A stretch of DNA of 64,000 nt from CBDHDN01 sp965261585 (GTDB lineage Bacteria; Pseudomonadota; Alphaproteobacteria; UBA6615). The stretch spans positions 76,876 to 140,875 of the forward strand of contig CBDHDN010000016.1 of the NCBI GenBank assembly GCA_965261585.1. The letters run 5' to 3'. The notes beneath the pieces were generated by a model. The model made no database searches and had not been told where the DNA came from. It saw nothing but the letters and a program-made list of their open reading frames with translations. A program made the position numbers and the translations under genes. This document shows, piece after piece, positions 54,060 to 62,568 of this stretch. Numbering within the stretch: position 1 is the first letter of the stretch; each line of letters starts with the position of its first letter.

Positions 54060-55268
54060 CTACTCCGCCGGCTGTGGCGCCGGCGTGCGAAGGTGGACCA
54101 CCTCGTGGCCGGGTTCGGGCGCCGGCGGCACCAGGCGGGCGCAGATGAGGCTCGCGGCGGCCATGGCGGCGCCGGCCAGGAAGACGGTGGCCGGGCTGGT
54201 CAGCCAGACGATGCCGAAGGCGACGGGAATGACGACCGCGGCGATGTGGTTGATCGTGAAGGCGACGCCGGCGGTCGGCGCGATGTCGGCGGGATCGGCG
54301 ATCTTCTGGAAATAGGTCTTGATGGCGATCGCCAGCGCGAAGAACGCGTGGTCGACGATGTAGAGGCCGGCCGCGACCGTCGCGTTCTGGACGAAGGCAT
54401 AGCCGGCGAAGACGCCGATCAGGCCGACATACTCGAACGTCAGCGCCCGGCGCTCGCCCCACTTGCCGATCAGCTTGCCGATGCGCGGTGCCAGCGGCAC
54501 GCTGAGCGCGTGGTTGACGAGCAGCAGCAGGCTGATCTGGGCGACCGAGTAGCCGAACTTCTCCACCAGCAGGAAGCCGGCGAAGACGATGAAGATCTGG
54601 CGCCGCGCGCCGCTCAGGAACGTCAGGGCGTAGTAGAGCCAGTAGCGCCGCCGCAGCACCAGGGAACGGCGCTGTTCGACGTGCGCCGGGAACGTGGGAA
54701 AGGCGCCCCAGGCGAACAACACGAAGGCGACCGTGACGCCGCCGCCGATCGCATAGACCCAGGCGAAATCGAGGCCAAGCCGCTCGAACGCCAACCAGAC
54801 GAAGCCGAAGGCGATCAGCGAAGCGACGGCGCGGGCCGCGACAATGCGGCCGAGCACGTGGGCGGCGCGGTCCTTGTCGATCCACTGCAGGGTCAGGCTC
54901 TGGTGCGCCGTCTCGAAATAGTGGAAGCCGACGGACATGACGGTCGTCGTGAACACGAGCCCGACGAGTGTCGGGAACGCGCCCGTCACGGCGACGCCGA
55001 TGCCGAGTACGCCCAGGAACAAGATGGCCAGGCGCTGCTCGCGCAGGAACAACAGCAGGAAGACGAACGTGAAGGCGAGAAAGCCCGGGACCTCGCGAAT
55101 GCTCTGCAGCAGCCCCATGTCGGCGCCGTCGAAGGCGGCCCGCTCGATCGCGAAGTTGTTGAGCAGCGCCGACCACACGGAGAACGACAGCGCCATGGCG
55201 CCGGCCATCACGAGCAACAGGACCTCGGGGCGGCGCCAGGCCGTGCGGGTCGGTTCGTCATGGGGCAT
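54060..55268 (-). CDS. Major facilitator superfamily transporter
   Basis: This 402-residue integral membrane protein has about 12 hydrophobic segments. The loop between the second and third carries RLAILFLGVLGIG-like MFS features, and the middle loop is basic (EQRRSLVLRRRYW). The ATG at 55268 was preferred over one at 55310, because the longer form starts inside a perfect palindrome and has a poor N-terminus. It is divergent from an AraC-type regulator that probably controls it. Substrate unknown. Confidence 0.8.
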   Translation of the reverse strand: MPHDEPTRTAWRRPEVLLLVMAGAMALSFSVWSALLNNFAIERAAFDGADMGLLQSIREVPGFLAFTFVFLLLFLREQRLAILFLGVLGIGVAVTGAFPTLVGLVFTTTVMSVGFHYFETAHQSLTLQWIDKDRAAHVLGRIVAARAVASLIAFGFVWLAFERLGLDFAWVYAIGGGVTVAFVLFAWGAFPTFPAHVEQRRSLVLRRRYWLYYALTFLSGARRQIFIVFAGFLLVEKFGYSVAQISLLLLVNHALSVPLAPRIGKLIGKWGERRALTFEYVGLIGVFAGYAFVQNATVAAGLYIVDHAFFALAIAIKTYFQKIADPADIAPTAGVAFTINHIAAVVIPVAFGIVWLTSPATVFLAGAAMAAASLICARLVPPAPEPGHEVVHLRTPAPQPAE

Positions 55269-55303
55269 GAGTAGGACATAGACCTGGACGCCCTGGCGGT
55301 CTA

Positions 55304-55328
55304 TCGACATAGTGTCAAGCTATGTCGA
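55304..55328. promoter_or_regulatory. Perfect palindrome between the MFS and AraC genes (candidate operator)
   Basis: TCGACATAG-N7-CTATGTCGA is a perfect 9+9 bp inverted repeat in the divergent region. It overlaps the upstream-most possible start codons of both genes, suggesting the real starts are downstream and that this is the operator of the AraC-type regulator. Confidence 0.55.
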
Positions 55329-56200
55329 GAACCGGCCAACCGGCCCGCGGCCAAACGGCCCTTGGTCAATCGGTCGGCGGCCGAATGGCCCGCGGCCAAA
55401 CCGTGCCGGGCAGCGCCGACCGGCAGCCGACCGCCGCACGGCCGCTGGTGGCGCTGTCCAGCGCCCATGGCGCCGGCCTCATCATCGCCTGGCACCGCCA
55501 CGACTTCGCCCAGCTCGTCTACCCCGAGAGCGGGCTGATCCGGGTCAGCACCTCGGTCGGCACGTGGGTCGTGCCGGCGCACCGCGCGGTCTGGATCCCG
55601 ACCGGCATTGACCACGAGATCACCGCGGTCGGCGCCGTCAACCAGCGCATCGTCCACGTGCTCCAGGGCGTCGTGCCGCAGATGCCGGCGGAGTGCTGCG
55701 TCATGGCCGTATCGCCGCTGTTGCGCGAGCTCGTCAACGCGGCCATCGCGCTGCCGGCGGATTATGCGCTCGACGGGCCCGGCGTGCGGCTGGTCGGCGT
55801 GCTGATGGATCAGCTGCGGGCCGAGCCGCTGCCGCAGCTGCACCTGCCGATGCCCCGGAACAAGCGGTTGCGCGCCGTCGTCGACGGGCTGATCGCCAAT
55901 CCGGCCGATCCCCGCGGCCTGGCCGCCTGGGCCGCGGCGAGCGGCGCCAGCGTGCGCACGCTGGCCCGCCTGTTCCGGGGCGAGACCGGCATGGGCTTCC
56001 GCGCCTGGCGCCAGCAGCTGCGGCTGCACGAGGCGCTGGCGCGGCTCGCCGCGGGCGAGCCGGTGACCCAAGTCGCCTACGCCGTCGGCTATGACAGTCC
56101 GTCGGCCTTCATCGCCATGTTCCGCGCCGCCATGGGCGAAAGCCCGCGGCGCTACCTGCGGCCAGCGCCATCGTTGACAGGGCGACGAAGCGCCGCATAG
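55322..56200 (+). CDS. AraC-family transcriptional regulator
   Basis: The protein is up to 292 residues, with an N-terminal cupin-like sensor (AGLIIAWHRHDFAQLVYPES onwards) and two C-terminal helix-turn-helix motifs (ASVRTLARLFRGETGMGFRA and PVTQVAYAVGYDSPSAFIAM). The first 40 codons are a degenerate GGCCCGCGGCCAAA-type repeat and are probably not translated; ATG 55385 is a plausible later start. It is divergent from the MFS exporter gene, the usual arrangement for local control. Confidence 0.85.
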   Translation: MSRTGQPARGQTALGQSVGGRMARGQTVPGSADRQPTAARPLVALSSAHGAGLIIAWHRHDFAQLVYPESGLIRVSTSVGTWVVPAHRAVWIPTGIDHEITAVGAVNQRIVHVLQGVVPQMPAECCVMAVSPLLRELVNAAIALPADYALDGPGVRLVGVLMDQLRAEPLPQLHLPMPRNKRLRAVVDGLIANPADPRGLAAWAAASGASVRTLARLFRGETGMGFRAWRQQLRLHEALARLAAGEPVTQVAYAVGYDSPSAFIAMFRAAMGESPRRYLRPAPSLTGRRSAA

Positions 56201-56262
56201 TGGTTCGATGCTGGCGGCTGGTTCCCAGCCCGGTCCCACCGAACCCCGGGGCACGGCGGCGC

Positions 56263-57924
56263 ATGACGGACACGCTGACAATCGCCCTGGCCCAACTCAA
56301 CCCCACGGTCGGCGACATCGACGGCAACGTGGCGCGGCTCAAGGCGGCGCGCGCGGAAGCAGCGGCGGCGAGAGCCGATCTGGTCGTCGGCACGGAGCTC
56401 GTCGTCTCGGGCTACCCGCCGGAGGATCTGGTCGTGAAGCCGGCATTCCTCGACGCCGTCGCCGACGGCGTCGAGCGGCTGGCCGCCGAGACCGCGGATG
56501 GCGGGCCGGCGCTGCTGGTCGGCGCGCCGTGGCGCGACGGCGGCAAGCGCTACAACGCGGCGCTGCTGCTCGCCGGGGGGCGCATCGCCGCGACCCGCTA
56601 CAAGCACGAGCTGCCGAACTATGGCGTGTTCGACGAGGTCCGCGTGTTCGACGCCGGCCCGCTGCCGGGCCCGATCAACTTCCGCGACGTGCGCCTGGGC
56701 GTCTGCGTCTGCGAGGACATGTGGCAGCCCGACGTCTGCGAGACGCTGCAGGAGTCCGGTGCCGAGATCCTGGTCGTGCCCAACGGCAGCCCGTTCGACC
56801 GCGACAAGCCGGACATGCGCCTCAATCACGCCGTGGCGCGGGTGACCGAGACCGGGCTGCCGCTCATCTATGTCAACCAGGTCTGCGGCCAGGACGAGCT
56901 GGTGTTCGACGGCGCGTCCTTCGTGCTGAACACCGACTGCCGGCCGGCGGTACAGGCGCCGGCATTCAAAGAGGCCGTCGTCGTCACCCAATGGCAGCGC
57001 CAGAGCGGCGGCTGGGTCTGCGCCCCCGGCGAGATTATCGCGCCGCTCGAGCCCTATGCGGCGATCTATCAGGCGATGATGCTGGGCCTGCGCGACTACG
57101 TGGACAAGAACGCGTTCCCCGGCGTCGTGCTTGGCCTGTCGGGCGGCATCGATTCCGCACTGACGGCCGTTGTCGCCACGGACGCACTGGGGCCGCAGCG
57201 GGTCGGTTGCATCATGCTGCCGTCGCCGTTCACCAGCCAGGCGAGCCTGGACGATGCGGCGGCGCTGGCCGCGAACCTCGGCGTCCGCCTGGACGACGTG
57301 CCGATCGAGCCGGCGATGGCGGCGTTCGACGCCATGCTGTCGCGTGCCTTCAACCGGCCGAGCGCAGGCGTCACCCAGGAGAACATCCAATCGCGCGCGC
57401 GCGGCCTGACCCTGATGGCGATCTCGAACGAGACCGGCGCGATGCTCGTGACGACCGGCAACAAGTCGGAGATGTCGGTCGGCTACGCAACGATCTATGG
57501 TGACATGGCGGGCGGCTATTCGGTCCTCAAGGACGTTTACAAGACCGACGTGTTCGCGCTCTGCCGCTGGCGCAACGCGCACCATTCCGATGGCGCCCGC
57601 GGACCGGCGGGACAGGTGATCCCGGAGCGCATCATCACGAAGCCACCGTCGGCCGAGCTGCGGCCCGACCAGAAGGACGAGGACACGCTGCCGCCCTATG
57701 ACGAGCTCGACCGGATCCTGCGCGGCCTGATCGAGGAGGATCTGGGGATCGACGCGCTGGTGGCACGCGGCCACGATGCGGCGACGTGCGCGCGCGTCTG
57801 GCGCATGCTGGAGCTCGCCGAATACAAGCGCCGCCAGGCGCCGCCGGGGGTCAAGGTGACCGAACGCGCGTTCGGCCGCGACCGCCGCTACCCCATCACG
57901 AATGCCTTCAAGGCCGGGCCGTAG
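56263..57924 (+). CDS. nadE: Glutamine-dependent NAD+ synthetase
   Basis: This 553-residue enzyme amidates nicotinate adenine dinucleotide to NAD. The N-terminal nitrilase-type glutaminase has Glu in LVVGTELVVSGYPP, Lys in RYKHELPNYGVFDE and Cys in LGVCVCEDMW. The C-terminal ATP-pyrophosphatase domain starts VLGLSGGIDSALTAVVATD, with TGNKSEMSVGYATIYGDMAG later. ATG 56263 gives the family N-terminus (TDTLTIALAQLNPTVGDI); an earlier in-frame ATG adds 21 unlikely residues. Confidence 0.95.
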   Translation: MTDTLTIALAQLNPTVGDIDGNVARLKAARAEAAAARADLVVGTELVVSGYPPEDLVVKPAFLDAVADGVERLAAETADGGPALLVGAPWRDGGKRYNAALLLAGGRIAATRYKHELPNYGVFDEVRVFDAGPLPGPINFRDVRLGVCVCEDMWQPDVCETLQESGAEILVVPNGSPFDRDKPDMRLNHAVARVTETGLPLIYVNQVCGQDELVFDGASFVLNTDCRPAVQAPAFKEAVVVTQWQRQSGGWVCAPGEIIAPLEPYAAIYQAMMLGLRDYVDKNAFPGVVLGLSGGIDSALTAVVATDALGPQRVGCIMLPSPFTSQASLDDAAALAANLGVRLDDVPIEPAMAAFDAMLSRAFNRPSAGVTQENIQSRARGLTLMAISNETGAMLVTTGNKSEMSVGYATIYGDMAGGYSVLKDVYKTDVFALCRWRNAHHSDGARGPAGQVIPERIITKPPSAELRPDQKDEDTLPPYDELDRILRGLIEEDLGIDALVARGHDAATCARVWRMLELAEYKRRQAPPGVKVTERAFGRDRRYPITNAFKAGP

Positions 57925-58396
57925 GCCGGATGTTCGCGTCCCCGAAGGACTGACTTCGCACCATCCCGTGGGACATCGTTAGTCCAGCAATGCCCTAGTC
58001 ACCGTTCGGTAGAGGATTGTCGAGGTCGGCGAACAGCCCATTGTCGTTCGGCCCGTCGTTGCGATCACGATAGGTCGACCAGGCAAAATAGGGAAAATTC
58101 AGGGCGGCCTTGATTGCGTTTCGGCCTAGCGAGACCAGGTCGGTCGCGTCCAAACCGGCAAACATCACAGCGTTCGCAAAACGGAAATCCTCCTTTCGGG
58201 CACCCCGTCCGTCCAACAGCTGCCAGGCAATGAACAGAAAATCGTGGACGATCGAGGCCTCGAGGTGCGGACCGACCTTGCCAACTATGCCGCGGGCAAC
58301 CCGCGGGACGGACGCGAGATCGGTCAGCATCCCACGCGGCACTGTCAGTGTCTTTTCGACATGTAGCGCACCCGGTTCCTTGGACACAAGTTTGTC

Positions 58397-59302
58397 TCAT
58401 GCGGCGGGCCTGATTGAGATCGCGGCGTGCCACGCCTGACGAGCTTGAGCGGGGCTCAGGTAGCCGTTCTTTTCGACGATCCACTGGGCATTGTAGAGTT
58501 CGACGAAGTCGCGGACGGCGTCCCGCAGCTCCGCGATGTTGCGGTAGATGCGACCATGGATGATCTGTTCCTTCAGCGTGCGATTGAACCGCTCGGCGAC
58601 GCCGTTGGTCTGGGGCTCGGCGACGAAGGCGTAGGACGGCTGGATGCCCCAGAACTTGATCTGGTTGGTGAAGTGGTCCGACAGATACTGGGAGCCGTGA
58701 TCCATCCGCAAGGCCAGCCCCCGAGCCGCGCCGGCCGCGGTCGAGCCATACAGCCCGGCAAGCCCCATGGAGATCGGCTGCAGGGCGGCGAAGCGGTCGC
58801 CGCGCTTGCAGACATGCCAGCCGACACACTCGGCGTTCCAATGCTCGACGGCGGTGAAGATCCAGCCCCAGCCGTCGTCCACCGTGAACACCCGAACGCC
58901 ATCGGTGCCCCACGTGAGGTTCGGGGCATGAGTGATGATCTCACCGTCATGGGGATTGCCGCCACGGCGGCGGCAGCGATGGGGCGAGAGCAGATTGTTC
59001 TCGCGCATCAGGCGGAGCACCCGCTTGCGGGCAACCCGGATGTCGCGACAGACCCGAAGCCGAGCCCAGACCTTGCGGTAGCCCTCGCCCTCCCTGGGCG
59101 ATGCCTCCAGGTCGGCTTCGATCGCCACCAGCAGCGCCTGGTCCGAGATCGCGGGCTTCGGTCCCCGACGCTTTGCCGGCGGCTGCTCGGCGTGCTGGCC
59201 GGAGGTCATGGCGTAGAACGAGGAGCGGGCCATGCCCCAGGCGGCGCAGACCCGCCGCAGGCCGTAGGCCAGACCCGTGCCGGGCGAGGTGGCGGCACTC
59301 AT
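58397..59302 (-). CDS. IS-B2 transposase OrfB (DDE), intact
   Basis: This 301-residue integrase-core transposase has Asp in WGTDGVRVFTVDDGWG, Asp in LRMDHGSQYL and Glu in VAERFNRTLKEQI. The start overlaps the orfA end as ATGA. Being intact, it is the likely source of IS-B mobility, B1 being doubly dead. Confidence 0.93.
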   Translation of the reverse strand: MSAATSPGTGLAYGLRRVCAAWGMARSSFYAMTSGQHAEQPPAKRRGPKPAISDQALLVAIEADLEASPREGEGYRKVWARLRVCRDIRVARKRVLRLMRENNLLSPHRCRRRGGNPHDGEIITHAPNLTWGTDGVRVFTVDDGWGWIFTAVEHWNAECVGWHVCKRGDRFAALQPISMGLAGLYGSTAAGAARGLALRMDHGSQYLSDHFTNQIKFWGIQPSYAFVAEPQTNGVAERFNRTLKEQIIHGRIYRNIAELRDAVRDFVELYNAQWIVEKNGYLSPAQARQAWHAAISIRPAA

Positions 59303-59709
59303 CGCCGCGACCTCCGCCGCCCCAAAGGGCCGAAGGTCTCCGTCTTGGCCTCCAGCAGTTCCACCTGCATGGTCAACTCTCCGATCCGCTTCATGGCGCT
59401 ATCCAGTTCCGCCTGCACCGGATCGCCCTTGCGTTGCTTGAGCGAGGCGTCGATCCCGCCGATCGCTTTTTCACGCCACTGCTCGAGCCGGAAGATCTCT
59501 ACGCCCAACTGGCGCGACAGAAGTTGCACCGGCTCGTCACGCAAAAGCCGCAGAACGACCTCACGCTTGCGCGCCACCGTCCATCGCTGGCCAAGTCCCA
59601 GCGGGCCTGCCGGCAAAGCCTGGCCTGGGGAAAACGTGGACGAGCCAAGCTCGCCCGCATTTACCACAGGCCCATCAACAGCAACTTTCTTCTCAAAATT
59701 ATCGGTCAT
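59299..59709 (-). CDS. IS-B2 transposase OrfA
   Basis: This 136-residue helix-turn-helix plus coiled-coil OrfA matches the B1 copy apart from one Ser/Pro change (GQALP). The start is ATG 59709 behind AAGGAGG. Confidence 0.88.
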   Translation of the reverse strand: MTDNFEKKVAVDGPVVNAGELGSSTFSPGQALPAGPLGLGQRWTVARKREVVLRLLRDEPVQLLSRQLGVEIFRLEQWREKAIGGIDASLKQRKGDPVQAELDSAMKRIGELTMQVELLEAKTETFGPLGRRRSRR

Positions 59710-59975
59710 GTTCCGGTCCTCCTTGGACACTTCGATTAAGCCAATTCTGTGTCCAAGGAAATCGGGTCCGACTCAGTGTCTTTTCGACATCATCCACATC
59801 GAAGGACACGGTGTAGTCCTGATCGACAATATATGAAACGCTGGCTTGTTCGCGCATCAGCAGCACGTCCGGCTCGCGGGCAAGAACCAGACGTGTCTGG
59901 TACCGGAAATCCGAAACCCGCTCAAATGGGCCGGGATACGGATTTTCAATCGGCGGTTCAATGCGAGGGTATCTA

Positions 59976-61024
59976 GAGCACATCCGGTTTAGACGGAATA
60001 TCCTGCATTGACGAGGTAGTTTCTGCATTCGGTTGGAGAGAATTCATCGAGGGCGTTTCCAATTGCCCGCCAGAGGTCATCGACGGTTCTGGCGCCGACC
60101 TTGCGGAGAATGGCTTTGAGCTTGGCGAAGACCTGTTCGATGGGATTGAGATCGGGGCTGTAGGGCGGCAGGTAGAGCGGGGTTGCGCCGACCGCCTCAA
60201 TGGCCTCGTGTACGCCGGCGACCTTGTGGGAGGAGAGGTTGTCCATGATGACGATGTCGCCCGCGGACAGGGTCGGGACCAGGGCTTGCTGGACCCAGGC
60301 AAGGAAGCTTGCGCCGTTGATCGGGCCATCGAAAACGCAGGGCGCGGTGATCCGGTCGTGACGCAGGGCGGCAATGAACGTGGTTGTCTTCCAGTGGCCA
60401 TGGGGAATGGCCGCCACCACCCGTTCGCCGCGCGGTGCCCGGCCATAACGCCGGGCCATGTTCGTCGCGCCCAGGTCTCGTCGAGAAAGACCAGCCGTTC
60501 GGCAATCAGCCCAGGTTGCTCGTTGCGCCAAGTGGCTCGCGCCGCCGCGACGTCAGGGCGCTCCTGCTCGGCGGCGTGGGCTGTCTTTTTTTGCGACTCA
60601 GCCCCTGAGCCAGAAGAAAGTCGCCAAGCGTCGAGCGCTTCGCCTCGATCCCCTCGGCGGCCAGCAAGACGCAAAGCTCGTCAATGGTGATGTCGCAATT
60701 CTCCATCACCAGAGCCCGAATGCGATCGCCATGGGGAGCCAGTTTCGATTTCTTCCAGCCACCGTATTTGTCGGCTTTGATCGTGCCCCGCTGCTTCCAA
60801 CGCTGCATCAGCTTCACAACAAAGCTGATGCTCACATCAAATTGCTTCGCCGCCGCATTGCGAGAGGTCCCCGATTCAACAACTCGAACAACTCGTTCAC
60901 GAAGATCTTCCGAATAAGGTCGTGTCATCCATGGCTGGCCTCCTTTAACCCAGCTCATAGCTTGAATCACTTTTTGCGACCCTTGGGAATCCCCTTTTTG
61001 ATTCTGTCTATGCCGGACCCGCTC
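59976..61024 (-). mobile_element. IS-I, IS630 family
   Basis: This 1049-bp element is flanked by TA (59974-59975, 61025-61026) in a CTAG target. The ends GAGC...TCCGG and TAGAC share imperfect inverted repeats. It is inserted at codon 3 of the DUF1353 gene. Confidence 0.88.
59989..60928 (-). pseudogene. IS630-family transposase of IS-I, with frameshift site and a lesion
   Basis: Frame 1 starts MTRPYSEDLRERVVRVVESG at 60928 and carries the helix-turn-helix (NAAAKQFDVSISFVVKLMQRW). It reaches an A7 run near 60590; slipping back one base continues as KTAHAAEQERPDVAAARATW, the usual IS630 frameshift design. A second frame change near 60470, after LVFLDETWA (first Asp), looks like a true one-base loss. 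The rest (VIMDNLSSHK; LNPIEQVFAKLK) is in the last frame to 59989. Confidence 0.8.
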
Positions 61025-61170
61025 TAGCCATGGATGCACTCCCAGACGATCTGCAGCCCATGTACGCGATTATCCCGCCTGTCACGCGGTTTTGGCAGCC
61101 TTTGCACCGAGTGTTTGTGAGGTATTTCACAGATTGGCCAGTCGCCCGGCTGCCTGGTTACGGCTGTCTC

Positions 61171-61718
61171 TCACACTGCCGTTTCTGCCTGGGTCGTCGA
61201 GCTGCGGTGGAACCAGTAGGTGAGCCGGACCACGCCGTCGGCGTAGGGATGAGCGGCCTTGAGTTGCGCCGTGTTGCGGACCGGCGACCGCTCGAACAAT
61301 GAAATACCGTCGCCGAGCAGCCGCGGAATAATGAACAGGTCCCACCGGTCGACGAGGCCGCGGTCCAGCAGGGCGCGCACGAGCCGCGCGCCGCCGACGA
61401 TCCAGACGTCGCCCGCAGCTCGGCGCCCAGCGCGTCCACGCCGTCGGGCCACGCCTCGACGCCCGCCGGCACGTTGTCGCCGAGCGGCCGCGACGTCACG
61501 ACGAGGATGCGCTTGCCGCCGTGCGGCCAGTCGCCGAAGCCGCGCATCTGGTCGTAGGTCGCGCCGCCCATGACCAGCGTATGGACCGATGCGATGAACG
61601 CATCGTAGCCGTAGTCGGCCTGGTAGGGTGCCAGCCAGTCGACGCCGCCGTCCGGCGTCGCGATGAAGCCGTCGAGGCTGGCGGCGATGTAGACGATGAT
61701 GGTGGGTGATCGCCCCAT
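61171..61718 (-). pseudogene. RibD/dihydrofolate-reductase-like protein, frameshifted
   Basis: The N-terminal frame reads TIIVYIAASLDGFIATPDGG and LVMGGATYDQMRGFGDWPHG, typical of the RibD C-terminal (DHFR-like) family of small NADPH reductases. Near 61408 the frame changes, and DVWIVGGARLVRALLDRGLV, then FIIPRLLGDGISLFE, follows to the stop at 61171. Total about 180 residues. It may be a lesion or a sequencing slip. Confidence 0.75.
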
Positions 61719-61757
61719 GCCTCGACCACGATTGTCGCGCGCAGCGCGCCCGAGTAG

Positions 61758-62129
61758 CTATCCCTCGGCGGTCTCGTACTGTCTTATCAGGATATCAGCG
61801 GGGATGCCCATGGCCACGGCGATCCGCCGAATCATGTTGATCGTAAGAGGCCGTTTTCGCGACAGGACCTCCGAAACACGCGCGCGCGTTCCGATCAGCG
61901 GCTCGAGATCCTTCCGCCTCATGCCAAGGGCGTCCATCCGGTGGAGAATCGCCTCGATAGGATCAGGCGCCTCTATCGCATGATGCTTCTCCTCGTAGGC
62001 TTCGACGAGCGTGGTCAAGACGTCGAGACGGTCGCCCTCGAGGGTCTTCAGGGCTGCGTCCATCAGCTGATCGATCTCGTCGAGGGCTGCGCGGTGATCC
62101 GCTTCCGTCTTGATCGGTCGGATATCCAT
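61758..62129 (-). CDS. higA: HigA-type antitoxin (XRE helix-turn-helix)
   Basis: This 123-residue protein binds its toxin through the N-terminal region and DNA through a C-terminal helix-turn-helix (MRRKDLEPLIGTRARVSEVL, then SRKRPLTINMIRRIA). This HigA subtype (long acidic N-terminus AALDEIDQLMDAA) pairs with HigB_toxin-family proteins. It follows the toxin gene by 7 bp. The earlier in-frame start lies within the toxin gene and was not used. Confidence 0.88.
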   Translation of the reverse strand: MDIRPIKTEADHRAALDEIDQLMDAALKTLEGDRLDVLTTLVEAYEEKHHAIEAPDPIEAILHRMDALGMRRKDLEPLIGTRARVSEVLSRKRPLTINMIRRIAVAMGIPADILIRQYETAEG

Positions 62130-62136
62130 CGTCTTG

Positions 62137-62430
62137 TTAGATCGTTGTGGCATTGATCTTGTCATACTCTGCGTGCGTTCCGATGAAGCGGATGTAGGCG
62201 ACACGGTATTGGTAGTTGACCTTCACGACGAGCCGATACTTGTTCCCGCTAATGTTGAAACAAATACGATTGCCTTGCAGGATGCTGGCGCTGCGATAGT
62301 CCTCTTTGATGTGCGCCGGCTGTTGCCAGTCGGCGGCGCTGACAAATGTGTACCAGGACCTCAGTGGCTGCTCGGCGTCGGCATGGCGGACCCAGAACTC
62401 CCGCAACGGCCGACGTGCAATGATCCTCAT
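62137..62430 (-). CDS. higB: HigB-type toxin (mRNA interferase, RelE fold)
   Basis: This 97-residue protein reads MRIIARRPLREFWVRHADAE onward, then WQQPAHIKEDYRSASILQGN and NISGNKYRLVVKVNYQYR, ending YIRFIGTHAEYDKI. That is the full HigB_toxin pattern. It should cleave ribosome-bound mRNA. Upstream ATG 62445 is possible, but the family starts at MRIIA. Toxin-first order is normal for higBA. Confidence 0.9.
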   Translation of the reverse strand: MRIIARRPLREFWVRHADAEQPLRSWYTFVSAADWQQPAHIKEDYRSASILQGNRICFNISGNKYRLVVKVNYQYRVAYIRFIGTHAEYDKINATTI

Positions 62431-62445
62431 GGCAAAGTCTATCAT

Positions 62446-62462
62446 GATCCCAAAACGGGATC
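62446..62462. promoter_or_regulatory. Candidate HigA operator palindrome
   Basis: GATCCC-AAAAC-GGGATC, a perfect 6+6 bp inverted repeat, lies 15 bp upstream of the higB start, where HigA autorepression sites usually are. Confidence 0.45.
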
Positions 62463-62568
62463 AAGGTTGATCACTCGAAACGGCGTCGGTCCATTCGCCC
62501 TTCCTAGCAATGCCGTAGTTCTGTAAAGACCTCGCCGGTGGTTCGACCCCGGCGCAACCGGTTGCGAC

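Larger units (their letters stand above)
58362..59775 (-). mobile_element. IS-B copy 2 (B2), IS3-like, intact
   Basis: This 1414-bp element runs from TGTAGCGCACCCGG at 58362 to ...CGGGTCCGACTCA at 59775. A 14-bp duplication GTGTCTTTTCGACA lies at 58348-58361 and 59776-59789; the target is itself an imperfect palindrome (TGTC...GACA). It lies inside the DUF1353 gene. Confidence 0.93.
57995..61031 (-). pseudogene. DUF1353 family gene broken by IS-I and IS-B2
   Basis: Removing both ISs and one duplication each restores a protein of about 180 residues. ATG at 61029-61031 reads MA, the IS-I target lies in the third codon, and RYPRIEPPIENPYPGP follows on the other side. The middle part runs from 59973 to 59776 (FRYQTRLVLAREPDVLLMRE, then VSFDVDDVEKT). 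The C-terminal part runs from about 58347 to 57995 (LTVPRGMLTDLASVPRVARG, then ASIVHDFLFIAWQLLDGR). DUF1353 proteins are often phage- or plasmid-associated, function unknown. Confidence 0.85.
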
